Origin: an uncultured Rhizobium sp.
GTDB lineage: Bacteria; Pseudomonadota; Alphaproteobacteria; Rhizobiales; Rhizobiaceae
NCBI GenBank assembly: GCA_945952415.1
Contig: CAMFIF010000003.1
Location: 217,186-281,185 of the forward strand
Direction: 5' to 3'
DNA: 64,000 nucleotides
Shown here: positions 50,904-61,476 of the stretch, piece by piece
Numbering within the stretch: the stretch's first letter is position 1
Layout: each line of letters opens with the position of its first letter
Notes under the pieces: generated by a model
What the model saw: only the letters and a program-made list of their open reading frames with translations
Databases searched by the model: none
Told to the model about the DNA's origin: nothing
Program-made: the position numbers and the translations under genes

Positions 50904-51515
50904 ATGCACCACACACTGCGTCTAGACGCAATTCGGCCGGCGGCGCATGCCCTGGCCCGCACCTTCTTTCTCGCCGCGCTCGCGGTGGCGCTCCTTGCGC
51001 TGCCCGGCCGCTCGGCCCAGGCGGCAAGCTCCAGCCAGTACACGGTTCAGGAAATCGTCGATGCCGGACATGATTTCTTCGGCTCGACCAGCGGCGGCCT
51101 CGCCAAGGTGGTGGAAAACGCCTTCCAGCAATATGGCCTGCCGAACGGCTACATTCTCGGGCAGGAAGGGTCGGGCGCCTTCATCGCCGGCCTGACCTAT
51201 GGCGAAGGCGATCTCTACACCAAGAATATCGGCCAGCACGATGTCTTCTGGCAGGGCCCCTCCCTCGGGCTGGATTATGGCGGCCAGGGCAGCCGGGTGA
51301 TGATGCTGGTCTATGACCTGCCCAACCTCGATTCACTCTACAATCGCTATGGCGGCGTCAGCGGCTCGGCCTATGTGGTGGCAGGCGTCGGCATGACGGT
51401 GCTGAAGAGCCACCAGGTCATCATCGTGCCCATCCGCACCGGGCTCGGTGCCCGTCTCGGCATCAATGTCGGCTATCTCAAGCTTTCCACCCAGCCGACC
51501 TGGAACCCTTTCTGA
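50904..51515 (+). CDS. eipA: EipA family envelope protein (DUF1134)
   Basis: A 203-residue secreted protein. The N-terminus has a positively charged stretch and the hydrophobic run FFLAALAVALLALPG ending in SAQAA. The mature DUF1134 domain has TVQEIVDAGHDFFGSTSGGL, YGLPNGYILGQEGSGAFIAG and PIRTGLGARLGINVGYLKLS. In Brucella, EipA is a periplasmic protein needed for envelope stress resistance. The ATG at 50904 follows GGAGGATCG. A CtrA-like box lies upstream. Confidence 0.93.
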   Translation: MHHTLRLDAIRPAAHALARTFFLAALAVALLALPGRSAQAASSSQYTVQEIVDAGHDFFGSTSGGLAKVVENAFQQYGLPNGYILGQEGSGAFIAGLTYGEGDLYTKNIGQHDVFWQGPSLGLDYGGQGSRVMMLVYDLPNLDSLYNRYGGVSGSAYVVAGVGMTVLKSHQVIIVPIRTGLGARLGINVGYLKLSTQPTWNPF

Positions 51516-51605
51516 GATACATGTGTTTTCGCCTGCCCTCGCCATGGCGCTTGAAGTTGCCGGGCGGGGGTGTTTAATGACGGCAATGGACAGGCCCGCC
51601 GGATC

Positions 51606-52778
51606 ATGCCGGCTGGCGCCCCTCAAAGCGGTGCTTCCGTGATCGAATATGCGCTCATCTTCGGGCTTGGCTTTCTCGCGGCCGCCCTGCTGGCCATGCT
51701 GGCGGCCCCGGCCATCCAGAAACGCATCGTCGTCTATACGGAAAACCGTCTGAAGGCGACCATGCCCCTGTCCCCCCAGGAAGTGCGCGCCCAGCGCGAC
51801 ATGGCCCGCGCCGCCTTTGCCGCCGAGCAGTCCCGCACCCAGCAGGAACTCAATCAGGAGCGGGAAAAGCGCGTCACCCTCCAGCTCGCCCAGGAAAGTC
51901 TGAGCCAGGAAGCGCAGCGCCTGCACGCGGAAAATGCCGGGCTGAAGATGCAGATGGACACGATGAATACCGAGGCGGGCGATCTCCGCTCGGCGCTCCG
52001 CGCCCGCGAGGCCCAGCTGACGGAGGCCCAGGAGCGCATCTCCACGCTGGAACTCTCCCTGTCCGAACAGGCGGCCACCATCGAGGATCTGCAGCGCCAG
52101 TCCCATCGCATCGCCGCCGACCGCGACAATGCCCGGATCGATCTCGCCGCCCGCAACACCCAGATGGAAAACGACCGCTACCGCGTGCAGGCCCTCCGCG
52201 AAGAGCGGGATGCGCTCCGCCGGGAGGTGAAGCTTCTGACCAACCGGGCCAAGGAGGCGGAGCAGCGGCTGGAGCAGGAAGAACACAAGACGCTGCGCCT
52301 GTCCGACAAGCTCGCCCGCGAGCAGGCAGGCCTTGCCGACCGGGACACGCTGATCGAGCGCCGCTCGAACGAGATCCAGCGCCTGCGCGAGAAGATAAAG
52401 GCAATCTCGGCCGAAAGCCGCGAGGCCCGCCGCCAGATGAAAACCCAGCCCGCCGAGCGCAAGGCCGGAAAGAAGACCGGCCCCGTGCCCGCAGCACTGG
52501 ATGAACCGCCCGTGACGGCGGAGACGGTGGAAGAAATGAAGGACGAGGTTCGCCACCAGGCCGCAGCCCTTGCGGACCGGTTCCAGAAATCCCGAAACGG
52601 CGCGAATGATGCGGCCCTTCGCGACGAGCTCGCCTCGCTGGCCGCGCGCATGGTGGCGATCACCGCCGCCGAAGAGGGCGATGCATCGCCGGTGCGTGGC
52701 ATTATCGAACAGGCGCCTGCCGCAGCCGATGGCGCGGGCAGAAGCCTGGCGGACCGCATTCGCGTCATCATGCCCTGA
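51606..52778 (+). CDS. membrane-anchored long coiled-coil protein
   Basis: About 390 residues. One N-terminal helix (VIEYALIFGLGFLAAALLAM) is followed by AIQKRIVVYTENRLKATMP and MSPQEVRAQRD-like sequence, then an uninterrupted coiled coil over residues 55-290 rich in Gln, Glu, Arg and Ala. The C-terminal 90 residues are helical with no recognised domain. Conserved in rhizobia as far as I recall, but without known function; the topology suggests a cytoplasmic structural or scaffolding role. The start is uncertain: GTG 51570, ATG 51606 and GTG 51639 are all possible, none with a strong ribosome site. Confidence 0.8.
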   Translation: MPAGAPQSGASVIEYALIFGLGFLAAALLAMLAAPAIQKRIVVYTENRLKATMPLSPQEVRAQRDMARAAFAAEQSRTQQELNQEREKRVTLQLAQESLSQEAQRLHAENAGLKMQMDTMNTEAGDLRSALRAREAQLTEAQERISTLELSLSEQAATIEDLQRQSHRIAADRDNARIDLAARNTQMENDRYRVQALREERDALRREVKLLTNRAKEAEQRLEQEEHKTLRLSDKLAREQAGLADRDTLIERRSNEIQRLREKIKAISAESREARRQMKTQPAERKAGKKTGPVPAALDEPPVTAETVEEMKDEVRHQAAALADRFQKSRNGANDAALRDELASLAARMVAITAAEEGDASPVRGIIEQAPAAADGAGRSLADRIRVIMP

Positions 52779-52790
52779 ACGGGGGCGACC

Positions 52791-53621
52791 TTAGCCCGGA
52801 AGAAAGCCGCCACGGGAGGCGATCGCATAAAGCGCGATGCCGCTGGCCGTTGCCACATTCAGGCTGTCGAGCCCGGGGTTTTGGGCGATCCGAGCCGTGT
52901 GGAAGCGCTCCATGATCGAAGCCGGCAGCCCCTCCCCTTCGGTGCCGAGCACCAGCGCCATGCGCGCCGCAAGGGGTATCTCCGAAATCTCCCGGCGGCC
53001 GGAAGGCGATAGCCCCCAGACGGCGAAATCCCGGGCCTGCAGGAGATCGAGGCAATCAGAGAGAGGCCCGCCGCGCAGATAGGGCACGGAAAGCACCGAG
53101 CCGACCGAGACGCGCAGCGCCTTGCGATAGAGCGGATCGCAGGAGGTTTCGTCGAGCAGCACCAGGGCTGCCCCGAAGGCCGCCGCATTGCGGAAGATCG
53201 AGCCCATATTGTCATGGTTGGAAATACCGGCAGCAACCACGACCAGCGCCTTTTCCGGAAGCCGCTCCAGCCGGAGAGGCGGCGAAAACCCCGCCTGACG
53301 GCGCCCGAGCGCCAGCACGCCCCGATGCATGTGAAACCCGGCAATGCCATCCATGACGGCTTGGCTGACCACATGAACCGGCACATCCGCCGGCAGGGAG
53401 GCAAGGATCGCCTCAAGCCCCGCAAGCCGGTTTTCGAGCAGGAGCAGACTTTCGGCGACAAACCCTTCAGGCCCGCCATGATGGGCCGCAAGCATTCTGA
53501 GCACCACCGTACCCTCGGCGATGAAACGGCCTTCCCGCCCGGTCAGGTCCTTTTCGCGAATATGGCGAAAGGGCGCGACGCGCGGATCGGCGGGATCCTC
53601 GATCCTGACGAGCACGGGCAT
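52791..53621 (-). CDS. TrmH/SpoU family RNA methyltransferase
   Basis: A 276-residue SPOUT methyltransferase. ISNHDNMGSIFRNAAAFGA is motif 1, VLGTEGEGLPASIM motif 2 and LDSLNVATASGIALYAI motif 3, which together form the knotted SAM site. The N-terminal 110 residues are the usual substrate-binding extension. It is expected to 2'-O-methylate a tRNA or rRNA ribose; the target is unknown. It converges on the coiled-coil gene. Confidence 0.93.
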   Translation of the reverse strand: MPVLVRIEDPADPRVAPFRHIREKDLTGREGRFIAEGTVVLRMLAAHHGGPEGFVAESLLLLENRLAGLEAILASLPADVPVHVVSQAVMDGIAGFHMHRGVLALGRRQAGFSPPLRLERLPEKALVVVAAGISNHDNMGSIFRNAAAFGAALVLLDETSCDPLYRKALRVSVGSVLSVPYLRGGPLSDCLDLLQARDFAVWGLSPSGRREISEIPLAARMALVLGTEGEGLPASIMERFHTARIAQNPGLDSLNVATASGIALYAIASRGGFLPG

Positions 53622-53633
53622 GGGGCAATGGCC

Positions 53634-54014
53634 TCAGCGCAGGGTGATTTCGGCGACGATCCGGCCCGACGCGATGTCGAAGACCAGCGCCTGTTCGGTC
53701 GCCCCGTTGGCAAGCCCGTGGATGAGCAGCTGCCCACCCGAAAGCGAGACCGAGCGCAGGAGGAAGCCCGGCGGCAGGCTGGCGACCGTCTTGATCTTCT
53801 CGCCGACGGGAATGCCCGCCGCCGCCACGCTTGCCGCCTGCGCGCGCGGATCCGGCCGCGTGAGCTTGTAGACAATCGCGCCGAGGACAGCCATAAGCAT
53901 CACGACCATGACGCCGGCGGATACGAGCTGGAGACGCACCATCTTGCGCCGGACCCTTTCCATGACCGGATCGAGCGGCTTGTCTTCCTGTTCGTCGTCG
54001 TCAACATGAGACAT
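53634..54014 (-). CDS. small single-pass membrane protein
   Basis: A 126-residue protein with an acidic N-terminus (DDDEQEDKPLDPVMERVRR), one helix (LQLVSAGVMVVMLMAVLGAI) and a periplasmic domain of about 70 residues with GGQLLIHGLANGATEQALVF, which looks like short beta repeats. Function unknown. It starts 91 bases from rluD, diverging from it. The RNA methyltransferase gene begins 12 bases downstream on the same strand, so they form an operon. Confidence 0.78.
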   Translation of the reverse strand: MSHVDDDEQEDKPLDPVMERVRRKMVRLQLVSAGVMVVMLMAVLGAIVYKLTRPDPRAQAASVAAAGIPVGEKIKTVASLPPGFLLRSVSLSGGQLLIHGLANGATEQALVFDIASGRIVAEITLR

Positions 54015-54105
54015 GATAGGTGCATTTCCTGGCTGGCGGTCCCTCATGGATCCGCGTTACGACCGGCCTCGCATGATGCTCCAAAAAAGCACGGAAACGA
54101 GAGTG

Positions 54106-55128
54106 ATGACTGACCCATTTACCGAAGCGGAAGCCAATAGGAAAGTGCTGACGGCCGACGAAAGCGCCGAAGGCCGCCTCGACCAGTGGCTGACGGCGAC
54201 GCTGGAGGGGGAATTTTCCCGCAACCGCATCAAGCAGCTGATCGAACAGGGCGCCGTCTCCCTGAATGGTGGCATCATCACCGAACCCAAGCGCAAGATC
54301 CGCTTCGGCGACCGCATCGAGATCAACCTGCCGGAACCGGAAGATCCGATCCCTCAGGGCGAGGATATTCCCCTCGACGTGCTCTATGAGGATGACGATG
54401 TCATCGTGCTCGTGAAGCCCGCCGGTCTGGTCGTTCATCCGGGTGCCGGCAACTGGACGGGCACGCTCGTCAATGCGCTCATCCACCATTGTGGCGATTC
54501 CCTTTCTGGTATCGGTGGCGTCCGCCGGCCCGGCATCGTCCACCGCCTGGACAAGGATACGACGGGCGTCATGGTCGTCGCGAAGAATGATGCGGCCCAT
54601 CGCCATCTGGCCGCGCAATTTGCCGATCACGGCCGGTCCGGTCCGCTGGAGCGCGCCTATCTCGCCGTGGTCTGGGGCCGTCCGCGCCAGCTGCGCGGCA
54701 CCATCGATGCCCCCCTCGGCCGCGCCGGCGACCGCACCAAGCGCAGCGTCAAGCGGGAGGAGAGCGAGGATGCCCGCGAGGCGATCACCCACTACGAGGT
54801 GGTCGAGCGCTTCCATGAAAAGCCGGATGCGAGCTGCCTTGCTTCGCTGGTGGAATGCCAGCTGGAAACCGGCCGCACCCACCAGATCCGCGTGCACATG
54901 GCCCATATGGGCAATCCGCTGATCGGCGACGCGGATTATGGCTCGGCCTTCCGCACCAAGGCCAATCTTCTGCCGGCAGAGGCAAAGGCGGTGGTCAACG
55001 GCTTCACGCGCCAGGCGCTCCATGCCTTCCTTCTCGCCTTCGAACACCCCTCGACCGGCGAAGTCATGCATTTCGAAGCGCCCATGCCTGAGGACATGGA
55101 AGCGCTGGTGGAGGCGCTCCGGGACTAG
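54106..55128 (+). CDS. rluD: 23S rRNA pseudouridine synthase RluD family
   Basis: A 340-residue protein. An S4 RNA-binding domain (RLDQWLTATLEGEFSRNRIK) is followed by the RluA-type catalytic domain. GIVHRLDKDTTGVMVVAKND contains the catalytic aspartate, and GRTHQIRVHMAHMGNPLIGD is motif III. RluD makes pseudouridines in helix 69 of 23S rRNA; other RluA-class enzymes look similar, so the exact sites are inferred. GAGAG precedes the ATG at 54106. Confidence 0.94.
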   Translation: MTDPFTEAEANRKVLTADESAEGRLDQWLTATLEGEFSRNRIKQLIEQGAVSLNGGIITEPKRKIRFGDRIEINLPEPEDPIPQGEDIPLDVLYEDDDVIVLVKPAGLVVHPGAGNWTGTLVNALIHHCGDSLSGIGGVRRPGIVHRLDKDTTGVMVVAKNDAAHRHLAAQFADHGRSGPLERAYLAVVWGRPRQLRGTIDAPLGRAGDRTKRSVKREESEDAREAITHYEVVERFHEKPDASCLASLVECQLETGRTHQIRVHMAHMGNPLIGDADYGSAFRTKANLLPAEAKAVVNGFTRQALHAFLLAFEHPSTGEVMHFEAPMPEDMEALVEALRD

Positions 55129-55178
55129 GGCACGGAAAGTAACCGGAAAAAAACGGGAACAAATATACCGTTCCTGCC

Positions 55179-55207
55179 CTTGAAAGGTCATAAGTGCGTT
55201 ATTATCT
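55179..55207 (+). promoter_or_regulatory. possible heat-shock-type promoter of rpoH
   Basis: CTTGAAA (55179-55185) fits a sigma-32 -35 element; TTATTATCT (55199-55207) could be the -10 at a 13-base spacing. It lies about 95 bases before rpoH. A housekeeping promoter is the alternative reading. Confidence 0.35.
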
Positions 55208-55301
55208 GACTTAGTCGCGGCGGGGCTTCCAATAGACCGCTGCGCTCGGCCGCCTTGGGATTTCCCCATCTGGAGCCGGGATTTCGACGAGGGGGTGCTG
55301 C

Positions 55302-56204
55302 ATGGCCCGTGGTTCATTGCCTATCATTTCCGGCGGAGAAGCCGGTCTCAATCGCTATCTGGACGAAATCCGCAAGTTTCCCATGCTGGAGCCGCAGGAA
55401 GAGTACATGCTCGCCAAGCGCTACCAGGAACATCAGGATCGTGACGCCGCCCACAAGCTGGTGACGAGCCATCTGCGCCTCGTGGCGAAGATTGCCATGG
55501 GGTATCGCGGCTATGGCCTGCCGATCGGCGAAGTCGTCTCCGAAGGCAATGTCGGCCTGATGCAGGCGGTGAAGAAATTCGATCCCGACCGCGGCTTCCG
55601 TCTTGCGACCTATGCCATGTGGTGGATCAAGGCTGCCATCCAGGAATATGTGCTGCGCTCCTGGTCTCTGGTGAAGATGGGCACGACCGCCAACCAGAAG
55701 CGCCTGTTCTTCAATCTCCGCCGCCTCAAGGGGCGCATCCAGGCGATCGATGACGGCGACCTGAAGCCGGAGCAGATCGAACAGATCGCCACGAAGCTGA
55801 ACGTCACGCCGGAGGAAGTGGTCTCCATGGACCGCCGCCTTTCGGGCGACGCCTCGCTCAACGCACCCATCCGCGCTTCGGAAGGCGAATCCGGCCAGTG
55901 GCAGGACTGGCTCGTCGACGATCACGACAGCCAGGAAACGGTGCTTATCGAGCAGGACGAACTGGAAAGCCGCCGCAGCATGCTGGCCCGCGCCATGGGC
56001 GTGCTGAACGATCGCGAGCGTCGCATCTTCGAAGCGCGCCGGCTTTCGGAGGACCCGTCCACGCTGGAAGATCTTTCGGCCGAATTCGACATCAGCCGCG
56101 AGCGCGTGCGCCAGATCGAGGTTCGCGCCTTCGAAAAGGTCCAGGAGGCGGTCCAGAAGGAAGCCGCCGAGCGGCAGAAGGCACTGCGCCTCGTTGAAGC
56201 CTGA
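55302..56204 (+). CDS. rpoH: heat shock sigma factor RpoH (sigma-32)
   Basis: A 300-residue group 3 sigma factor. RYLDEIRKFPMLEPQEEYML (region 1.2), DRGFRLATYAMWWIKAAIQE (region 2.3-2.4, promoter melting and -10 contact), QKRLFFNLRRLKGRI (the RpoH box) and DISRERVRQIEVRAFEKVQE (region 4.2, -35 contact) are all intact. It directs transcription of chaperone and protease genes. GAGGGGG precedes the ATG and a terminator follows the stop. Confidence 0.97.
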   Translation: MARGSLPIISGGEAGLNRYLDEIRKFPMLEPQEEYMLAKRYQEHQDRDAAHKLVTSHLRLVAKIAMGYRGYGLPIGEVVSEGNVGLMQAVKKFDPDRGFRLATYAMWWIKAAIQEYVLRSWSLVKMGTTANQKRLFFNLRRLKGRIQAIDDGDLKPEQIEQIATKLNVTPEEVVSMDRRLSGDASLNAPIRASEGESGQWQDWLVDDHDSQETVLIEQDELESRRSMLARAMGVLNDRERRIFEARRLSEDPSTLEDLSAEFDISRERVRQIEVRAFEKVQEAVQKEAAERQKALRLVEA

Positions 56205-56230
56205 GCGCAGGAGCATCCAACAGCCATTTA

Positions 56231-56262
56231 CCGGCCCGGGCAAGTTGTCCGGGCCTTTTCTG
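56231..56262 (+). terminator. terminator after rpoH
   Basis: GGCCCGG (56233-56239) and CCGGGCC (56249-56255) followed by TTTTCTG. Confidence 0.85.
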
Positions 56263-56310
56263 TTTCGAAGGGAAGCGGCCCATCGCCAGCGCCAGGATCA
56301 TGATATGCAA

Positions 56311-56336
56311 GCGGCCCGGATGAAGATCCGGGCCGC
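56311..56336. terminator. strong hairpin at the end of the large membrane protein gene
   Basis: GCGGCCCGGAT, loop GAAG, ATCCGGGCCGC: a perfect 11-base stem 30 bases after the stop of the minus-strand gene. The following minus-strand bases are TTGCATATC, so the U-tract is weak; it may act as a terminator or a 3' stabiliser. Confidence 0.55.
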
Positions 56337-56365
56337 CTGTCATTCTGTGGTCAGAGACCGATGAT

Positions 56366-58960
56366 TTATTGCGGCTGGGCCGGTGCCTGGCCGTTGGCGG
56401 CGGGGGCCGGAGCGGCCTGTGCGCCGTCTTCCGCATTCCAGTCGCGGATGGCGGTCTTGAAGGCTTCGCTGCCGGTCGTGCCCTTTTCCATGGTGATCAG
56501 CGCCCGGCGCCCATTGCGATAGGTGACGGGAATGTCGATCCAGTCGCGGGTCTCGAGAAGCTTCAGGTTGAACGCCCGCGCATCCGCATAATCATTGAGC
56601 GCGATCATGTGGAAATCGTCGGTGATCTTCGCCGGAACCGCAATCAGCGGATCGCCGCGATCCTGTTCGGTCTGCTTCAGCGCCACGCGCTGCACGCTTT
56701 CGATGGCGCCGCCTTCGAAATCCTTCGGGATCGAGAAGACGAGTTCCACCAGATGGCTGGCGGGCAGCGACGGATCGAGATTGCGCTTGAAGGTGATCAG
56801 CGCCGAAAGATTGCGCTCGGGCGCCGAAACCTGCGCCTCGACTACCGATTCGGTCTTGCCATTGTCACCTGTGACCTTCTTCAGCGACCAGACGACCGCC
56901 CCTTCGATGGCAACGGGCGAGGTTTGGCCGACCCTTTCCTCATAGAGATACATCTTCTGCGATACGCCGACCGGGATGGCCGCATCCGGCGTCGTGGTGG
57001 TCGCAGGCGTACCGGCACCGGGAACAGCAGTCGTCGCCGGTTCGGCGGAGGCAACCGTCTGCTCGGCAACGGACTTGCCCTCGCCCGAACCGGAGCCGCT
57101 CGCCTTGCCCTCGTCCACTTCGCTGCCGTCGGCCTTGAGGCGCTGGGTGAATTTCTGGATCTCGGGCTCGGCGCTTGCGGTTTCCTGCGCGGCCGGCTTG
57201 CCGGCGGCGGGCTGGGTTGCCGTTTCGGTTTTCGCAGCCGGTGTCGTGCCGGCATCGGTCTTGGTGGTCTGGCTCTTCGGCTGGGTCTCGGCGGGCGGCG
57301 AAGAGACGAGGCCCGTGACGAGCCCGCTCAGCGTGTCGCGGAAGACCCAGGCCCCATAGCCGGACCCCGCAACCAGCGCGAGACCGAGAAGCCCCAGACC
57401 GATGGAGGTGAAGTCGAACCGACGCTTCGGCTCGATCCGGTAGGAACGCGCCGGTTTCTCCACATTCGTATAGAGAAGGTCGTCCGCATCTTCCTCGTCG
57501 CGATCGGCGCGGCGCTCGGCCGCCTGGTCATAGGCGTCGAAATCCTCGAAGGGCTCCCACTGCTCCTCCACCCGGGCCGGTTCGGCGCGGCCGGAGGCGG
57601 GCAACGGCACGTCATCAAAGGGCGATTCGTCCCAGGCCGGGGCAGCCGCCTGCGGCTTCGGCGTCGCCGGCGGCAGGTCCGCGGCAAAGAGATCCCAGTC
57701 ATCCTCGGGCTTCGGCTCGGGCTTTTTCGCCTCGACCGGCGGGAAGAGCGGCGCGAGCGGTGCCGCTTCGGCGGGCTCCTCTGCACGGGCCGCAAGCACC
57801 GGCTCGTCGAAGTAATCCTGTGCGGGCGCAGCGAGATCGGCTCTCACTTCTTCCGCTTCGATGGCGGCGGGCTCTGCAATCGGCAGTTGGCTTTCGGGCG
57901 ACCAGGCGAGCGGATCGCTCACCGGCTGGCCGGGCTCCACGGGAAAGCCGGTTTCCTGTTCCAGCGTCGGCGGGTCCGCATCGGGTGCCGGCTCGTACTG
58001 GGCCGGGGCAACCCATTCCTCTTCGCCGATCCGAGCCTGGGCACCGGCATCGACACCGCCCGTCGGCCATTCCGTGGCGGGCGCAGGCTGAGAAAGCGGC
58101 TCGGCTATGGCCACGGGTTCCATCGCCGCATATTTTTCCGTCGGATCCTCGACCACGAAATCCGGATAGGTCTCGGTCACCGGTTCAGAAGAGGCGACCG
58201 GCTCCGGCGCGGGCTCCTCCCATGCCGGCTCGGATACAGGCTCCAGGACAGGCGCTGGCTGCGGCGCGGGAGAATAGACCGGCGACGGCTCGGCGGCCGG
58301 TGGAGGCGCAAGATCCCGGACCGGCTGAACCGGCTCATAGGCGGGCGCAGGAGCCGGAGAGGCCTCGCCCTCATCGGCCCAGCTCTCGTCATCCCAAAGC
58401 GTCGGGGCACGGGCAGGGGCCGGGGCATAGGGGGCAGGCGAAACCTGTGCCGGTGCCGGCACGATCACGGCAGGAGCGGGCTCCTCATGGGCAGCCACCG
58501 GCTCGGCAGCGGGTTCGGCGGGCACCTCATCCCAAGCGGGGGCGCTGACGGGTTCCGGCGCCTGGGGCGCCGGTTCGTAAGAAGTAACGGGCTCGACGGC
58601 CTGATGATCGGGCTCTTGTTCCGCCTCGGGCTGCTGCCATAGAGGCGCGGGCTCGGCTGCCGGCGGCGCCTCCTCGGCATAAGCGCCATGCTCCTCTTCC
58701 ACCACGGCCTCGGGATGGATGGTTTCCGCCTCTTCCGCCGGCGGAAGGGCCTCGGCATGTTCCGCCTCCACCTCGCGGATGGCGGCTTCGAGCTTTTCGA
58801 GCTGACGGCGGAGCATTTCCTCGGGCGGGCGCGGCTTCATGCTCTCCAGCTGGCGAAGCACGGCACCACGGGCCTTTTCATACACCTTGGCGCGCAGGTC
58901 CGGCGTATTGTCGGACAAACCGTCCACCGCCCTGCGTATGACTGCTACAAAATCCGCCAT
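56366..58960 (-). CDS. large low-complexity single-pass membrane protein
   Basis: An 864-residue protein. Residues 1-70 are helical (ADFVAVIRRAVDGLSDNTPD). About residues 70-500 are disordered and rich in Pro, Glu and Ala, with repeated PAPA and EPA patterns. One helix follows (FTSIGLGLLGLALVAGSGYG), then a second low-complexity stretch, and last a folded domain of about 190 residues (MYLYEERVGQTSPVAIEGAV, NDYADARAFNLKLLETRDWI). The folded part is probably periplasmic. Function unknown; purA ends 56 bases upstream on the same strand, which suggests cotranscription. Confidence 0.85.
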   Translation of the reverse strand: MADFVAVIRRAVDGLSDNTPDLRAKVYEKARGAVLRQLESMKPRPPEEMLRRQLEKLEAAIREVEAEHAEALPPAEEAETIHPEAVVEEEHGAYAEEAPPAAEPAPLWQQPEAEQEPDHQAVEPVTSYEPAPQAPEPVSAPAWDEVPAEPAAEPVAAHEEPAPAVIVPAPAQVSPAPYAPAPARAPTLWDDESWADEGEASPAPAPAYEPVQPVRDLAPPPAAEPSPVYSPAPQPAPVLEPVSEPAWEEPAPEPVASSEPVTETYPDFVVEDPTEKYAAMEPVAIAEPLSQPAPATEWPTGGVDAGAQARIGEEEWVAPAQYEPAPDADPPTLEQETGFPVEPGQPVSDPLAWSPESQLPIAEPAAIEAEEVRADLAAPAQDYFDEPVLAARAEEPAEAAPLAPLFPPVEAKKPEPKPEDDWDLFAADLPPATPKPQAAAPAWDESPFDDVPLPASGRAEPARVEEQWEPFEDFDAYDQAAERRADRDEEDADDLLYTNVEKPARSYRIEPKRRFDFTSIGLGLLGLALVAGSGYGAWVFRDTLSGLVTGLVSSPPAETQPKSQTTKTDAGTTPAAKTETATQPAAGKPAAQETASAEPEIQKFTQRLKADGSEVDEGKASGSGSGEGKSVAEQTVASAEPATTAVPGAGTPATTTTPDAAIPVGVSQKMYLYEERVGQTSPVAIEGAVVWSLKKVTGDNGKTESVVEAQVSAPERNLSALITFKRNLDPSLPASHLVELVFSIPKDFEGGAIESVQRVALKQTEQDRGDPLIAVPAKITDDFHMIALNDYADARAFNLKLLETRDWIDIPVTYRNGRRALITMEKGTTGSEAFKTAIRDWNAEDGAQAAPAPAANGQAPAQPQ

Positions 58961-59016
58961 CAGTATTTTCTCGTGAACACGGTTTACACCTTGCTAACCT
59001 TAATGAAGCCGCGACA

Positions 59017-60315
<1,299 letters not shown>

Positions 60316-60511
60316 ATCTTACAACCCTCAAAGACCAAAAGCGGGCTTAGGCCCCGCCAAACCCGCGCATCTATACTGTTTTGTTTCCGGGAAAGCTATT
60401 CCGTAAGAACGCACAATCCGGGTTTTTGCGTGACATTGCACCGTTTTACGGGCACAGAACCGGCAATTCCCGTCATGGCGCCGCAGCCAGGACCCCCGGC
60501 GGAGACCAGAC

Positions 60512-61396
60512 ATGCGCCTGAAATCCTATGCTTTTCTCATCATCACTACCCTCGCCTGGGGCGGAAACGCCGTGGCCGGCAAGCTGGCCATCGGCCATGT
60601 CAGCCCGATGGTGCTGACCTTCGGCCGCTGGTTCATCGCCCTCCTGCTGATCACGGCCATTTCGACCGGCGAAATCCGCCGCGACTGGCCGATGATCCGC
60701 CGCAACCTGCCGCTGCTCCTCGGCTATGGCATTGTCGGCTATGCCCTTTTCAACGCGCTGCTCTATTCGGCGCTCCTCTACACGACGGCCATCAACGTGG
60801 CGATCATCCAGGCGGGCATCCCCATGCTGATCTTCGCCTTCAATTTCCTGGCCTTCTCCACCCGCATTTCCCTTCTGCAGATTGCCGGCTTCGTGCTCAC
60901 CCTCATCGGCGTGCTGCTGATTGCCGCCCATGGCGCGCTTTCGACGCTGATCGGCCTGAAGCTCAATTTCGGCGATGGACTGATGCTGATTGCGGTGGCG
61001 GCCTATGCGCTCTACACCGTCTTCCTGCGCTATCGGCCCGAGATCGGCTGGAAAAGCCTGATGGCCGTGCCGGCCCTTGGCGCCACCCTCGCCTCCCTGC
61101 CGCTGGTCGGCTGGGAAATGGCCTCCGGCACCGCCATCTGGCCCGATGCCACGGGGCTTGCCGTCACCCTCTACACCGGGCTCTTCGCTTCGCTGGTCGC
61201 CCAGATCTTCTATATATTCGGCGTCGAAGGCATCGGCTCCAACCGGGCGGGCCTCTTCATCAATCTCGTCCCCGTCTTCGGCACGCTTCTTTCCATCGCC
61301 ATTCTCGGCGAAACGCTCCATGGCTACCACATCGCGGCCCTTGCCATGGCGCTGGGCGGCATTGCCGTTGCCGAATGGGGAAAGCGCGCCGCGTGA
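60512..61396 (+). CDS. EamA/DMT family transporter
   Basis: A 294-residue membrane protein with ten helices in two repeats. AFLIITTLAWGGNAVAGKLA starts the first, SALLYTTAINVAIIQAGIPM ends it, and SNRAGLFINLVPVFGTLLSI with LGETLHGYHIAALAM closes the second. It is not closely similar to the EamA gene at 13569. The substrate is unknown. GGAG is upstream. Confidence 0.92.
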   Translation: MRLKSYAFLIITTLAWGGNAVAGKLAIGHVSPMVLTFGRWFIALLLITAISTGEIRRDWPMIRRNLPLLLGYGIVGYALFNALLYSALLYTTAINVAIIQAGIPMLIFAFNFLAFSTRISLLQIAGFVLTLIGVLLIAAHGALSTLIGLKLNFGDGLMLIAVAAYALYTVFLRYRPEIGWKSLMAVPALGATLASLPLVGWEMASGTAIWPDATGLAVTLYTGLFASLVAQIFYIFGVEGIGSNRAGLFINLVPVFGTLLSIAILGETLHGYHIAALAMALGGIAVAEWGKRAA

Positions 61397-61433
61397 ACCC
61401 GGCCGTTTCGCTTCAACGTTACATTAATTTACT

Positions 61434-61444
61434 TAGATAATAAT
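61434..61444 (+). promoter_or_regulatory. TAGATAATAAT motif upstream of EAL gene
   Basis: The 11-mer matches the element upstream of the Tad/VWA gene (62322-62332) at 10 of 11 positions. Both are about 40-80 bases from the next start codon. A common regulator is possible. Confidence 0.35.
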
Positions 61445-61476
61445 CAAGCCCTCTCCACAAATGCAGGAAACAGGGC

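Noticed and set aside
56369..58642. Plus-strand frame of 757 codons opposite the low-complexity membrane protein
   Set aside because: Gly/Arg-rich translation arising from the complement of Pro/Ala/Glu codons. The minus-strand frame has a membrane helix and a folded domain and is preferred.
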